Assembly: GCF_001747095.1 (NCBI RefSeq)
Contig: NZ_MDGP01000001.1
Span: 1,719,001-1,783,000 of the forward strand
Source: Roseivirga sp. 4D4
GTDB lineage: Bacteria > Bacteroidota > Bacteroidia > Cytophagales > Cyclobacteriaceae
DNA: 64,000 bases
Reading direction: 5' to 3'
In this document: positions 1-8,793 of the stretch, in pieces
How the letters are laid out: each line of letters starts with the position of its first letter
Position numbering within the stretch: position 1 is the first letter of the stretch
Notes under the pieces: model-generated
Database searches by the model: none
What the model was told of the DNA's origin: nothing
Seen by the model: the letters and a program-made list of their open reading frames with translations, nothing else
Made by a program: the position numbers and the translations under genes

Positions 1-877
1 ATACGAGCAAGGCCCCATAATTATCATCTCCACCACCATTTCCTCGCAGGTCTAGAACCAAATCTTTCACCTCCCTTTCCTTTAAATCTTGGAAACTCGA
101 TTCTAGGAACGTCTCATAATCCAGGTCTTCCTGTCTCATATAATAGTTCACAAAAGTGCCTATCCGCATGTAACTATATTCCTTACCGTGGCTTAGTGTT
201 AGCACTGCCTGCTCTGGAAGCGGAGTATCCAATGCGGATATATTATCCCAATCTTTTCCTTCCACACTGACTCTCATCGTTTGCTCACCTCTGTTAACAT
301 TCATATTATATACTTCAGCATCTGGATCTATATACAGCTGATAGTAGTATCGGAAATACCTTTCCGTCAAACGATGCTTACTCGTATTTATATAGCCATC
401 TGAGGAGTGGTGTTCGAAAATTCTTTTTTTGATCTGGGCCATATTGAGACCGTTGATGTTCAATATTTGATCTCCTTTTTCTAGGCCGGTTGACCCAACC
501 ATATCGCTGACGAACAAATGATCACCCAAGAACTTAACTGATATAGGCATGAACTTACGTGAAGCTTTAAAGCTCTGATTCACACTTTGTGGCATAGACG
601 ATCGCGTGTGTCCGCAACGCACCTTATTCAACAAATAAGTCACCTTACCGAAGAACTCTGCTTCCTCCATATCACCCATTTCGCTTCTGACCTTATCAAA
701 GTAATACTTGATAGAGTCCATAGGCGTATACCGTGTAAGACCTGAATGGTATGTTCTAAATGAGCTTTCTAGTTGATTTAGGTCAGCCAAAGCCTCTGCC
801 TTAGATATTTTTTGAGCATGCGTTGTAAGACTTATTAAGGTGAGAAGTGCAGAGATCACTGCGTTTTTCAAAAGCAT
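1..877 (-). CDS. S41-family peptidase, 3' part cut by window edge
   Basis: Translating the minus strand from the ATG at 877 gives an exported protein. Residues 1-22 form a signal peptide (MLLKNAVISALLTLISLTTHA, then Q). An N-terminal helical region carries an RCGHTR motif like the GHT motif common in S41 proteases. A PDZ-like stretch follows (GLEKGDQILNINGL). The start of the tail-specific protease domain is seen as DLVLDLRGNGGGDN just before the edge. The catalytic Ser/Lys part lies outside the window, so activity cannot be judged. The gene follows the nqr operon on the same strand but is separated from it by a terminator, so it probably has its own promoter. About 292 codons are visible and no frameshift is seen. 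Confidence 0.8.
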   Translation of the reverse strand, partial: MLLKNAVISALLTLISLTTHAQKISKAEALADLNQLESSFRTYHSGLTRYTPMDSIKYYFDKVRSEMGDMEEAEFFGKVTYLLNKVRCGHTRSSMPQSVNQSFKASRKFMPISVKFLGDHLFVSDMVGSTGLEKGDQILNINGLNMAQIKKRIFEHHSSDGYINTSKHRLTERYFRYYYQLYIDPDAEVYNMNVNRGEQTMRVSVEGKDWDNISALDTPLPEQAVLTLSHGKEYSYMRIGTFVNYYMRQEDLDYETFLESSFQDLKEREVKDLVLDLRGNGGGDDNYGALLV

Positions 878-923
878 GTATGTCTTTACGTAAGTATGGG
901 TTCAAGGATTCCGGAAAAGACAT

Positions 924-948
924 AAAAAAAGGGCTCCGTAAGAAGCCC
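924..948 (-). terminator. Rho-independent terminator after nqrE
   Basis: On the minus strand a 7-bp stem GGGCTTC/GGAGCCC with loop TTAC is followed directly by seven T residues. It sits 24 bp after the nqrE stop and before the S41 gene, so it closes the nqr transcript. Confidence 0.85.
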
Positions 949-971
949 TTCAATATTGTATTAAGAATTCC

Positions 972-1583
972 TTAGATAGAAATTCCCATAAAGCTCATAA
1001 ATGCGATACCCATTAATCCGGTAATGAACATTGTAATACCTAAGCCCTTCAATCCGTCAGGCACGTTTGAGTATCTCAACTTTTCTCTAATCGCAGCAAG
1101 TGCAATAATCGCCAAGAAGAAACCAGTTCCAGAACCAAATCCGAAAACAGTAGCCTCACCGATTGTATAGTCTCTTTGCGCCATGAAAAGTGAAGATCCA
1201 AGAATAGCACAGTTTACAGCGATCAGTGGCAAGAAAATACCAAGTGATCCGTAAAGTGATGGAGAGAATTTCTCAATGGTCATCTCTACCAACTGTACCA
1301 TTGCAGCGATAATCGCAATGAACATGATGAACCTTAAGAAAGACAGATCAATCTCAGCAAAGCTTGAACCTAACCAAGATAGTGCGCCTTCATTCAGTAC
1401 ATATTCGTTCAATAACCAGTTCATAGGAACGGTGATACCTAAAACGAACACAACTGCAAGTCCAAGACCAAAGGCTGTTGAAACCTTCTTAGATACAGCA
1501 AGAAAAGAACACATTCCTAAGAAATAGGAAAACACCATGTTCTCTATAAAAATTGATTTAATACCTAAATTCAATAAATCCAT
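972..1583 (-). CDS. nqrE: Na+-translocating NADH:quinone reductase subunit E
   Basis: This is an integral membrane subunit of the Na+-NQR complex, which oxidises NADH, reduces quinone and pumps Na+ outward. The 203-residue protein has about six hydrophobic segments and the usual NqrE length. C25 (FLGMCSF) and C125 (AVNCAIL) are the two cysteines that, with those of NqrD, hold the membrane iron-sulfur centre in the family. It is the last gene of the A-E operon, 12 bp after nqrD. In most bacteria nqrF, the NADH/FAD/2Fe-2S subunit, follows here; in this window a terminator follows instead. Confidence 0.95.
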   Translation of the reverse strand: MDLLNLGIKSIFIENMVFSYFLGMCSFLAVSKKVSTAFGLGLAVVFVLGITVPMNWLLNEYVLNEGALSWLGSSFAEIDLSFLRFIMFIAIIAAMVQLVEMTIEKFSPSLYGSLGIFLPLIAVNCAILGSSLFMAQRDYTIGEATVFGFGSGTGFFLAIIALAAIREKLRYSNVPDGLKGLGITMFITGLMGIAFMSFMGISI

Positions 1584-1595
1584 GATCCTATCTCC

Positions 1596-2261
1596 TTAAT
1601 GTTCTACGTATCCTGTTTTAGACCTCTGCACCCAGATGATAAATCCGAGAACAACAAATGCTCCTACTGGAGAAACCATTAAACCATTTGCAGCAAAGCT
1701 TTCAAAACCAATTGCCCCCATCAGGTCATAACCAAATACTTTTCCTGAACCCCAAAGTTCTCTGAAGAAAGCTACAGCCAGGATAATCCAAGAGTAACCC
1801 AGACCTGAGCCTAGTCCATCAAGTACCGAGTCGTAAGGCTTATTACCCAAGGCAAAAGCTTCAAGTCTACCCATTACGATACAGTTAGTAATAATCAATC
1901 CAATGAAAACAGATAACTGCTTATAGATGTCAAAAGCATAAGCCTTCAAAACTTCATTAACAAGTGTTACCAACGTAGCAACAATCGCTAATTGAACGAT
2001 AATCCTAACTCGGCCTGGGATAGCATTTCTTAAAAGTGAAATAATCAGGTTAGAGAAAATCATTACAAAGATTACAGACAATGCCATAACCATTGTAGGC
2101 TTCATTTGCGTTGTTACCGCCAGTGCTGAACATATACCCAAAACCTGAACCGTAATTGGGTTGTCATCATTCAAAGGATCAGTAATAAACTTCTTCCTTC
2201 TTTTCGATAGTAAAGCTTCTGATTCTTTGGCTACAGGAGCTTCTATAGTTTCAGTACTCAT
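1596..2261 (-). CDS. nqrD: Na+-translocating NADH:quinone reductase subunit D
   Basis: The second small membrane subunit of Na+-NQR and a paralogue of NqrE. It has 221 residues; about 30 hydrophilic N-terminal residues precede the membrane core, somewhat more than in Vibrio NqrD. C44 (LGICSAL) and C127 (ITNCIVMG) match the paired intramembrane cysteines. The segment VMGRLEAFALGNKPYDSVLD is typical of the family. It lies 4 bp after nqrC and 12 bp before nqrE, which fits one transcript. Confidence 0.95.
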   Translation of the reverse strand: MSTETIEAPVAKESEALLSKRRKKFITDPLNDDNPITVQVLGICSALAVTTQMKPTMVMALSVIFVMIFSNLIISLLRNAIPGRVRIIVQLAIVATLVTLVNEVLKAYAFDIYKQLSVFIGLIITNCIVMGRLEAFALGNKPYDSVLDGLGSGLGYSWIILAVAFFRELWGSGKVFGYDLMGAIGFESFAANGLMVSPVGAFVVLGFIIWVQRSKTGYVEH

Positions 2262-2265
2262 AAGT

Positions 2266-3030
2266 CTATTGATTATTTAGGGTCATAGCACCGCCTCTTA
2301 CGTGCTTGTCAAAATACTTCTGATAGTAGTTAATGTAGTTTAACAACATATCATTTACACCATTAGCTGTAAGTGTTGCTCCAGCCAAACCATCCACCTT
2401 ATTAGGACCTAATCTATCCTCAGGTGTCTTCTCACCTTTTACCATTGTAATAGCTACAAAATTGCCATTATCATCGTAAAGACTCTTTCCTCTGTAGCGG
2501 GCCTGAATTTCATCACTTGTAATTCTGGCACCAAGACCAGGTGTTTCACCTTTGTGATCGAAACTCACACCTTTAACACTTTTCAAGTCAGGATTTACCG
2601 CAACGAATCCCCAGATAGCATCCCAAAGGCCTGCTCCGTAAACAGGAAGAATATATGCTTCATTCCCATTGGCACTGTATTTAAAGACCGGATACATCCT
2701 GTCTTCAATAGACTTCTTGTAGTTTTTTTCGATGCTTACTTCTTCAGCAATCATCCGTCCGCCTTTTTCATTAGTATCCACAAGGTTACCCTGAAAATCA
2801 GATACCTGACTGCTGATCACCTCAGCATATCTGGCTAGAATGGCTTCAGCATCCATATCAGCCAAAGCTTCCTTTTCTGCTGGAATGGCACCAAGAATTT
2901 GCTTCTTAGTATCTAAATCCTGCGCTTTCTTTTGAGTTGGACCCAATACCTGAGACACTCCTGAAAGCAAACCTCCAAGTACTGCTGTCAGTACCAGAGA
3001 AAATATGATAATGTATCTATTAGACTGCAC
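2266..3030 (-). CDS. nqrC: Na+-translocating NADH:quinone reductase subunit C
   Basis: Subunit C carries a covalent FMN in the electron path of Na+-NQR. The 254-residue protein has one N-terminal membrane anchor (residues 5-28) and a soluble FMN-binding domain. The flavinylation motif is DGLAGATLT, with T219 as the expected phosphoester-linked FMN site; this motif is the target of the ApbE flavin transferase, whose gene is not in the window. Further family signs are the GLWDAIWGFVAV and GETPGLGARI segments. The start overlaps the 3' end of nqrB by 11 bp, which suggests translational coupling. Confidence 0.95.
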   Translation of the reverse strand: MQSNRYIIIFSLVLTAVLGGLLSGVSQVLGPTQKKAQDLDTKKQILGAIPAEKEALADMDAEAILARYAEVISSQVSDFQGNLVDTNEKGGRMIAEEVSIEKNYKKSIEDRMYPVFKYSANGNEAYILPVYGAGLWDAIWGFVAVNPDLKSVKGVSFDHKGETPGLGARITSDEIQARYRGKSLYDDNGNFVAITMVKGEKTPEDRLGPNKVDGLAGATLTANGVNDMLLNYINYYQKYFDKHVRGGAMTLNNQ

Positions 3031-4237
3031 GAGCTAACCTCCTTTTCTTATTTGCTTGAACTATATAAAAGTCAATCAGTGGAGCGAAAACATTCATAAA
3101 TAGAACTGCAAGCATGATACCTTCCGGATAAGCAGGGTTCACCACCCTTATGATCACAGTTAACATACCAATTAACACTCCATAAATCCATTTCCCTGTC
3201 TCCGTCTGTGCGGCAGAAACTGGATCTGTCGCCATAAAGACAGCACCGAACGCGAGACCACCCAAAACCAAATGATAGTGGGCAGGTAAAAGCATGAACT
3301 CATTGGCACCCGCTAGGTTGAATATAGTTCCCATAGCAAATGCTCCAGCGAAAACGCTGACAATAATCTTCCAACTACCAACACCAGTAGCTATTAAAAT
3401 CACACCGCCAATTAGTGCCATTAAGGTAGAGGTCTCTCCTATCGATCCAGGGATACCGCCTATTAGCATGTTTTGAAAACTAAAGAATTCACCCCCAAAA
3501 GGAGATGCCAAAACATTATTGGCTTGTGTCAAACCTTCTACAACTGACTGTGTACCTTGAATAGAAACATTATTTGCTACTGCAAGTGCGGTTGCACCAG
3601 AATAACCATCGACAGCAGTTTCTCCTCCCAACTGTGTCCAAACTTCCCCTGAAATCTGAAGTGGATAAGCAAAGTATAAAAATGCTCTAGATGTCATGGC
3701 AACGTTCAGTACGTTCATACCAGTACCTCCGAAAATCTCTTTGCCCACTACAACTCCAAATACTGTAGCCAAAGCCACTTGCCATAAAGGAATTGTTGGA
3801 GGAACGATCAGTGGAATCAACATACCAGTCACTAAGAAGCCTTCGTTGATTGGGTGTTTTCTAACCACTGCGAATACTGCCTCGATCAAACCACCGGCAG
3901 CGTAGGCCACTAAAACGATTGGCAATACCCAACGGGCACCAAATAATAAGTTATCAATTGAGAAGAATGAAGTAGCTTCTCCAATCGCGACATGATGCTG
4001 GTAACCCACATTGAAAATACCCCAGATAAGACATGGAATCATAGCGATCACCACAGTCATCATCATTCTTTTCAAGTCAATGGCATCTCTAACCTGAACG
4101 CCTTTATTGCCAGCCGTACTTGCTGGTGAAAACATAAACGTTTCACCTGCTTCAAAAAGGTAGTATAGCTTTTCAAGCTTACCGCCCTTTTCGAACATAG
4201 GCCTCTGTTTCTCTAAAATCTTATGTAAAAACTTCAT
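3020..4237 (-). CDS. nqrB: Na+-translocating NADH:quinone reductase subunit B
   Basis: The large membrane subunit of Na+-NQR, thought to form much of the Na+ path and the quinone end. It has 405 residues with about ten hydrophobic segments starting near residue 58. The covalent-FMN motif DGYSGATALA puts the flavin on T216. The N-terminal stretch MFEKGGKLEKLYYLFEAGETF is typical of NqrB. It starts 5 bp after the nqrA stop and overlaps nqrC by 11 bp. Confidence 0.96.
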   Translation of the reverse strand: MKFLHKILEKQRPMFEKGGKLEKLYYLFEAGETFMFSPASTAGNKGVQVRDAIDLKRMMMTVVIAMIPCLIWGIFNVGYQHHVAIGEATSFFSIDNLLFGARWVLPIVLVAYAAGGLIEAVFAVVRKHPINEGFLVTGMLIPLIVPPTIPLWQVALATVFGVVVGKEIFGGTGMNVLNVAMTSRAFLYFAYPLQISGEVWTQLGGETAVDGYSGATALAVANNVSIQGTQSVVEGLTQANNVLASPFGGEFFSFQNMLIGGIPGSIGETSTLMALIGGVILIATGVGSWKIIVSVFAGAFAMGTIFNLAGANEFMLLPAHYHLVLGGLAFGAVFMATDPVSAAQTETGKWIYGVLIGMLTVIIRVVNPAYPEGIMLAVLFMNVFAPLIDFYIVQANKKRRLARAV

Positions 4238-4242
4238 CCCAA

Positions 4243-5610
4243 TTATCCGTTTTGCATCAATTCAAGTCCTTCTCTAACAATTTCCTGAATGTCATGCTTT
4301 GAAACATCCACATACTCACAAAGTGCCAGATCTTCCTCAATCACTTCGTAAATACCAAGTGCCTCCATATTATCAAAGTCTTCGGCCATAATGGCTTTTA
4401 TCAAATAAGTCGGATAGATATCCATAGGAGTCACCTTCTCAAAGGTTCCCGTCTGAACAAAGGCACGTGGTTCACCATTTGTGTTAGAATCCAGCACATA
4501 CTCTTTGTTCTTTCCATTAAGGAATGAGAACAATCCCCAAGCTCTATGGAAACTTAACACTTCTTTCTTCGGCATAATCCAACCCAAGAAATCTGCATGA
4601 TCTCCTTCAGGAATAACAGACAACAAGTTGTCATAAAAACCTAGGTAACCCTCCTTTTCAATTCGCTCACCAGTCAAAACATTACCAGTAATGAATCTCA
4701 CATGGTCTTGCTTCAGGTTACCATCAACCAACTTGTTGATGGCTGCACCTGTGAATGTTTTATAATACTCAGGCTTGCTCACCTCAGAACCTGCAACGGC
4801 TACTAACCTAGAGGCATCATAAACTCCCTTAAGGAAAAGTTTACCAATTTGAGCAACACCATATGGTGTGATTGTCCAAACTACCTCACCTTTTCCGATT
4901 GGGTCTATATGGTGAATCTGAACACCTACGTTACCCGCAGGGTGAGGACCACTTATCTTATTATTCTCAACACCTTCGATATTAGCAAAGACTGTCGAAA
5001 CCTCTCCGTTCAGGTCATGATTCAAGTGAACTTTGCCTGACGTAAATTTCTTAAGCACTTCAACACCCGCTTTGAAGGCCGCTTCTTCTCCGTTCAGAGT
5101 GAAAGCGATATCAGCAGATAGCGGATGTGTATCAAAGGCAGAAATGAAGATAGCCTTTGGTGTATCAGCCTCATTAGCCACTATACCATAAGGTCTTTGT
5201 ATCAGGTTAGACCAAACTCCACCTTTGGTCATCTGAGCCTGAGCATCTTCTCTAGAAAGACTTCTCAGGTCGGAATCACTATAGGTTTGGAAAGTTTCGT
5301 ACTCAATTTCTTTGTCGGCCAAGATCTTTATTTCTAATAATTTTCTCTTGGCTCCCCTCTTCACTTCGACTATCTCTCCACTCACAGGAGAACAGACCAT
5401 CACATTTTCCTGCATCTTATCATAAAGTACAGGTGTACCAGCCTTCACGGTGTCGCCCTCAGCTACAAAGAGCTTGGGTCTTTTCATACCGATAAAATCG
5501 GTCGGCTTAATAGCAAACGTTTCCGAAGGAGGGGTACTCGCGATTGTCTTTTCAGCCTTGCCGGCTAGATTGATGTCAAAGCCTTTTTTCAGCTTTACAG
5601 TTTTGGACAT
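4243..5610 (-). CDS. nqrA: Na+-translocating NADH:quinone reductase subunit A
   Basis: The peripheral subunit A of Na+-NQR, first gene of the operon. The 455-residue product has no membrane segment. It begins with the family-typical KLKKGFDINLAG and contains the biotinyl/lipoyl-like early region (VAEGDTVKAGTPVL) and the GPHPAGNVG segment characteristic of NqrA and related RnfC folds. A TAnnTTTG box lies 42 bp upstream of the ATG (5653-5660), the likely operon promoter. ispH is 143 bp further upstream on the same strand. Confidence 0.95.
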   Translation of the reverse strand: MSKTVKLKKGFDINLAGKAEKTIASTPPSETFAIKPTDFIGMKRPKLFVAEGDTVKAGTPVLYDKMQENVMVCSPVSGEIVEVKRGAKRKLLEIKILADKEIEYETFQTYSDSDLRSLSREDAQAQMTKGGVWSNLIQRPYGIVANEADTPKAIFISAFDTHPLSADIAFTLNGEEAAFKAGVEVLKKFTSGKVHLNHDLNGEVSTVFANIEGVENNKISGPHPAGNVGVQIHHIDPIGKGEVVWTITPYGVAQIGKLFLKGVYDASRLVAVAGSEVSKPEYYKTFTGAAINKLVDGNLKQDHVRFITGNVLTGERIEKEGYLGFYDNLLSVIPEGDHADFLGWIMPKKEVLSFHRAWGLFSFLNGKNKEYVLDSNTNGEPRAFVQTGTFEKVTPMDIYPTYLIKAIMAEDFDNMEALGIYEVIEEDLALCEYVDVSKHDIQEIVREGLELMQNG

Positions 5611-5652
5611 ACTCTTTTAGTTGCGAATCACTAAGGTTGATCAAAATCGAGG

Positions 5653-5660
5653 CAAAAATA
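5653..5660 (-). promoter_or_regulatory. Bacteroidota -7 box upstream of nqrA
   Basis: The minus strand reads TATTTTTG, matching the TAnnTTTG -7 consensus of the Bacteroidota primary sigma factor. It ends 42 bp before the nqrA ATG. I see no clear TTG -33 element at the usual distance, so the call rests on the -7 box and its position. Confidence 0.45.
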
Positions 5661-5678
5661 ATACATTTGCACTCATAT

Positions 5679-5700
5679 AAAAGGGTTAATCTGACCTTTT
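5679..5700 (-). terminator. Possible weak terminator after ispH
   Basis: The minus strand forms AAAAGG/CCTTTT with a 10-base loop, followed by a short T-rich stretch (ATATG). It is short and AU-rich, so it may be weak or fortuitous. It lies between the ispH stop and the nqr -7 box. Confidence 0.3.
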
Positions 5701-5753
5701 TAAGGTAAGGATTCAACCCGAAATTTCTTGCGCTTCTCAGACTCCGTAAAATC

Positions 5754-6647
5754 TCATACTGAGACTGTTTCAGAGAATGATTTTTGGATATGATCTGCAA
5801 CATTTTGCATTAACCACATCGGAGTAGATGTTGCGCCACAAATACCTACTTTATCCTCTGACTTAAACCAGTCTAAATCCACTTCACTTTCGTTCTCCAC
5901 AAAGTAGCTTCTTTCATTTTCCACTTTACATACTCCGTAGAGCGCTTTACCATTAGAGCTTTTCTTACCGCTTACAAAAACGATAACGTCAACTTCGTTG
6001 GCAAACTTTTGAAGCTGTGGTTCACGATTAGATACTTGCCTGCAAATACTATCATTTGCAGTGAAGTCTATTTCTTCGAATGAACCCCTGGCTTCTCGGA
6101 TTCTCTCTTCGATCATAGATCGTATTCTGTAGAAACCCTTTGTACTCTTAGTTGTTTGAGAAAATAATGTAACGGGCTTGTTAAAATCGATCTTTTCCAG
6201 ATCCTCATCCTCCATTACAATTATAGCGTTGTTATTGGTCTGCCCCGTTAGGCCGATTACCTCGGCATGGCCTGTCTTACCATAGATCACTATTTGACCA
6301 TCAACTTTGTTGATTTTATCATAGGCCAGTTTGACCCTATTTTGAAGCTTCAATACTACCGGGCATGAGGCGTCAATCAATTCAATATTATTCTCTAATG
6401 CTAATTGATAAGTCTCTGGCGGTTCGCCATGGGCTCGAATCAAAACTTTTGAGTCTTTGATATCTTTGAGTGCATCACGATCGATGATCTGCAATCCTTT
6501 ATTTTTAAGGCGCTTTACTTCCATACTGTTATGGACAATATCACCCAAACAATACAGATCTCCATCCAACATCTCATCCTCCGCCATCTGAATGGCGAAT
6601 TCTACTCCAAAACAATACCCTGAATTCTGATCTACCGTTACTTGCAT
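5754..6647 (-). CDS. ispH: 4-hydroxy-3-methylbut-2-enyl diphosphate reductase
   Basis: IspH (LytB) makes the last step of the MEP isoprenoid pathway: it reduces HMBPP to IPP and DMAPP with a [4Fe-4S] cluster. The 297-residue product has the three cluster cysteines C12 (SGYCFGV), C95 (DASCPVV) and C202 (NDSICRQVSNRE). The substrate histidines H39 (DIVHNSMEV) and H73 (RAHGEPP) and the late GATSTP motif are also present. The stop of cmk lies 8 bp upstream, so the two are probably cotranscribed. Confidence 0.96.
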   Translation of the reverse strand: MQVTVDQNSGYCFGVEFAIQMAEDEMLDGDLYCLGDIVHNSMEVKRLKNKGLQIIDRDALKDIKDSKVLIRAHGEPPETYQLALENNIELIDASCPVVLKLQNRVKLAYDKINKVDGQIVIYGKTGHAEVIGLTGQTNNNAIIVMEDEDLEKIDFNKPVTLFSQTTKSTKGFYRIRSMIEERIREARGSFEEIDFTANDSICRQVSNREPQLQKFANEVDVIVFVSGKKSSNGKALYGVCKVENERSYFVENESEVDLDWFKSEDKVGICGATSTPMWLMQNVADHIQKSFSETVSV

Positions 6648-6655
6648 CCTCTTCT

Positions 6656-7342
6656 TTATTCTGCCTTCTCGATACGATTGTTGGCCAAATTTAACACTTT
6701 TTGCACTTGATCTTCGAACCTCAAATCAGAGGTGTCAATTTCAATTGCATCATCCACTTTTATCAATGGACTTTCGGCTCTCGTTGAGTCTTGATGGTCC
6801 CTTGATTCCAGATTAGCAATAATTTCATTTAACGCCACCTCTTCACCTTTAGCGGCTAATTCAGCCTGCCTTCTTTTTGCTCTTACCTCAGTACTAGCGG
6901 TCATAAAAACCTTTAGCTCTGCATCTGGGAAGACCACTGAACCAATGTCTCTTCCATCCATGACAACACCTTTGTCTCTTCCCATAGCCTGTTGCTGAGC
7001 AACCATAGCGACCCTAACTTCTTTAATTGCTGAAACCGGACTTACCATTTCAGACACGTACATTTTTCGTATCTCCTGCTCAACATTTTGTTGATTCAAA
7101 ATGGTTTCGTTTTTCTGAGATTCCTGGTTGAACTCAAAGTCGATTTGGATATCAGATAGAGCATTGACCACTTGATCGTGGTTTGATAAGTCTACATTGT
7201 GTTGAAGAAAGTAGAGGGTTACCGCTCTGTACATTGCACCAGTGTCGATAAATTTATAGTGCAGTGACTTCGCAACGGCCTTGGCTGTACTACTTTTTCC
7301 ACAGCCTGAAAGACCGTCTATGGCAATGTTTATTTTTGTCAT
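6656..7342 (-). CDS. cmk: (d)CMP kinase
   Basis: Cytidylate kinase phosphorylates CMP and dCMP with ATP. The Walker A loop is IAIDGLSGCGKSSTAK near the N-terminus. FIDTGAMYRAVT and the DGRDIGSVVFPDAELKVFMTAS segment, with the acceptor-site Arg/Asp, are typical. From the ATG at 7342 (MTKINIAIDG) the product is 228 residues, the family's normal size. The reading frame continues upstream to a possible start at 7390, but that adds 16 unrelated residues (MCNVVCCDVK...) and places the -7 box inside the gene, so 7342 is preferred. Confidence 0.94.
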   Translation of the reverse strand: MTKINIAIDGLSGCGKSSTAKAVAKSLHYKFIDTGAMYRAVTLYFLQHNVDLSNHDQVVNALSDIQIDFEFNQESQKNETILNQQNVEQEIRKMYVSEMVSPVSAIKEVRVAMVAQQQAMGRDKGVVMDGRDIGSVVFPDAELKVFMTASTEVRAKRRQAELAAKGEEVALNEIIANLESRDHQDSTRAESPLIKVDDAIEIDTSDLRFEDQVQKVLNLANNRIEKAE

Positions 7343-7349
7343 TATGCTG

Positions 7350-7357
7350 CAAAGGTA
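7350..7357 (-). promoter_or_regulatory. Bacteroidota -7 box directly upstream of cmk
   Basis: The minus strand reads TACCTTTG followed by CAGC, a very common form of the Bacteroidota -7 box and start point. Transcription would start within a few bases of the cmk ATG at 7342, giving a very short leader. It also argues for the shorter cmk start. Confidence 0.5.
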
Positions 7358-7446
7358 AGTTTTCACATCACAGCAGACCACATTGCACAAAAAAGAAATT
7401 AGCGCATTGATGATTTATACTCACCTATCATCATGTCATAGCCTAA

Positions 7447-8256
7447 CTAGTTCTGATGAACAAGATATGATAAGTAAATGACTGCAGGATAGGTAGAAAT
7501 GAACGACCAGAAAAAATTATTTAAATGCATTACGATTGCGATCGACAAGTGCATTAACCCTACTACGATCAAAAAAATAAAAGTAAAATCAATATTAATC
7601 AGGATAAAAAAAGGGAAGAACGATTCTACTATTATAACAGACCAGCAAGCAAGTTTAGAAGTTGATTTGCTGGAAGTAAACACTTTTGCCAGTTTCTTAT
7701 TGCCATACCCTACAGTGTTCATTATACCTTTAATGGCCTCGCCACTCCGCCATTCCTTTGACAACAATTTGGCTACACCTGAGACAAGGTAGGAGAGAAT
7801 GGACTGCGCACTTATAAAAATCAAGCTTATAGTTTGAATCCTTTGATCATCGAATAAATAAAAGCCCACAAGTCCCGCTAGAACAATTACCTGCATTTGA
7901 TCAGCCCCATCCAAACCTGTCTGATGCCTCATGTTCGCTGATAGCTTAATGAAGAAAATTAGAGCAATTAATAATATCAATGTAAGGCCTCCGAAAGCTT
8001 GAGATAGTACCATCACTGCCGCCAGAGCCTGGAAAAGAATGAGGTAAATAAACCGAGGATAACTGAATATAAAACCGAATAAATTGCCAGTAACCCCTGA
8101 AAGCACCCATTTGTGTGAAGAGCGGACAATTTGATAGCTATAAATACCTTGCAAGCTGTACTGTCTGCGCATAAACAGAATCTCGGCAGCGTCTATCAAT
8201 ATGGCAATGCTTATTAGGTTTTGAATATATAAAGCAGCCTGTTGTTCTGATAACAT
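7447..8256 (-). CDS. HTTM / SdpB-like multi-pass membrane protein
   Basis: The 269-residue product has about seven or eight hydrophobic helices and almost no soluble part. The loop RHQTGLDGADQM between helices and the end NNFFWSFISTYPAVIYLS resemble the HTTM/SdpB family. SdpB is the membrane partner that helps process the Bacillus SdpC toxin. I infer this from motif memory and gene context, so it is only moderately safe. The ATG at 8256 follows the neighbour's TGA (8259-8261) by 2 bp; an in-frame TTG at 8262 would overlap that gene. It is the last gene of a tight three-gene operon. Confidence 0.5.
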   Translation of the reverse strand: MLSEQQAALYIQNLISIAILIDAAEILFMRRQYSLQGIYSYQIVRSSHKWVLSGVTGNLFGFIFSYPRFIYLILFQALAAVMVLSQAFGGLTLILLIALIFFIKLSANMRHQTGLDGADQMQVIVLAGLVGFYLFDDQRIQTISLIFISAQSILSYLVSGVAKLLSKEWRSGEAIKGIMNTVGYGNKKLAKVFTSSKSTSKLACWSVIIVESFFPFFILINIDFTFIFLIVVGLMHLSIAIVMHLNNFFWSFISTYPAVIYLSYLVHQN

Positions 8257-8258
8257 AG

Positions 8259-8786
8259 TCAATCTCTATTGAATCTATGAAGTTGAGATATGAACATTAT
8301 TTCCGGTTCTGGAGCTTCCTCATGTCCAACAGTAGAGGTAATCATAAATTGCCTCATCTCGCTAAAGTTACTTGAGTCCATCATCATAATATGATTGAGC
8401 AGAACGATATAAGAGTAGGACAACAATATGGATTTATTATCTGGGTCTTCGACACTTAACTGCAGTACGTTCATAATGGCATCGTCTACCACCTTCATTA
8501 TCCTTTTGCTGGGATTCCATAGCGCCTCAGACAGACTGTGGCTTTCATCAAATGTCAGTTTCCATGGGGAATATTTACCATCTACTAACCTGTCTCTGTA
8601 AAGAATCCTAAAATCCGAAGTACCAGGTTTTGGAGCAAAGAAAGTCCATGATGGTATCATGGAACACAGATCATAATATTTAAGCTTATAAACCCATTTA
8701 AGCTTTTCAAACTGTGCAAAAATCGAAACGACAAGCCATATGGAGAATATTGCACTGATTAAATATAATTCAATCGGATAAGACAT
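8259..8786 (-). CDS. SdpA-like membrane-anchored protein
   Basis: The 175-residue product has one N-terminal membrane segment (residues 5-24) and a soluble domain. After the anchor comes MIPSWTFFAPKPGTSDFRILYRD. Its order of features (anchor, then W-x-FF-x-x-x-P and a charged -D-F-x-x-x-Y-R-D stretch) resembles the SdpA family of antimicrobial-peptide systems. SdpA works with SdpB to mature the SdpC toxin. The genes before and after are 7 and 2 bp away, so the three are surely cotranscribed. It could instead be an unrelated small anchored protein. Confidence 0.45.
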   Translation of the reverse strand: MSYPIELYLISAIFSIWLVVSIFAQFEKLKWVYKLKYYDLCSMIPSWTFFAPKPGTSDFRILYRDRLVDGKYSPWKLTFDESHSLSEALWNPSKRIMKVVDDAIMNVLQLSVEDPDNKSILLSYSYIVLLNHIMMMDSSNFSEMRQFMITSTVGHEEAPEPEIMFISQLHRFNRD

Positions 8787-8793
8787 TTTCTAA

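Noticed and set aside
5576..5803. 75-residue frame between nqrA and ispH on the minus strand
   Set aside because: It overlaps both genes, has no recognisable features and runs through the nqr promoter region.
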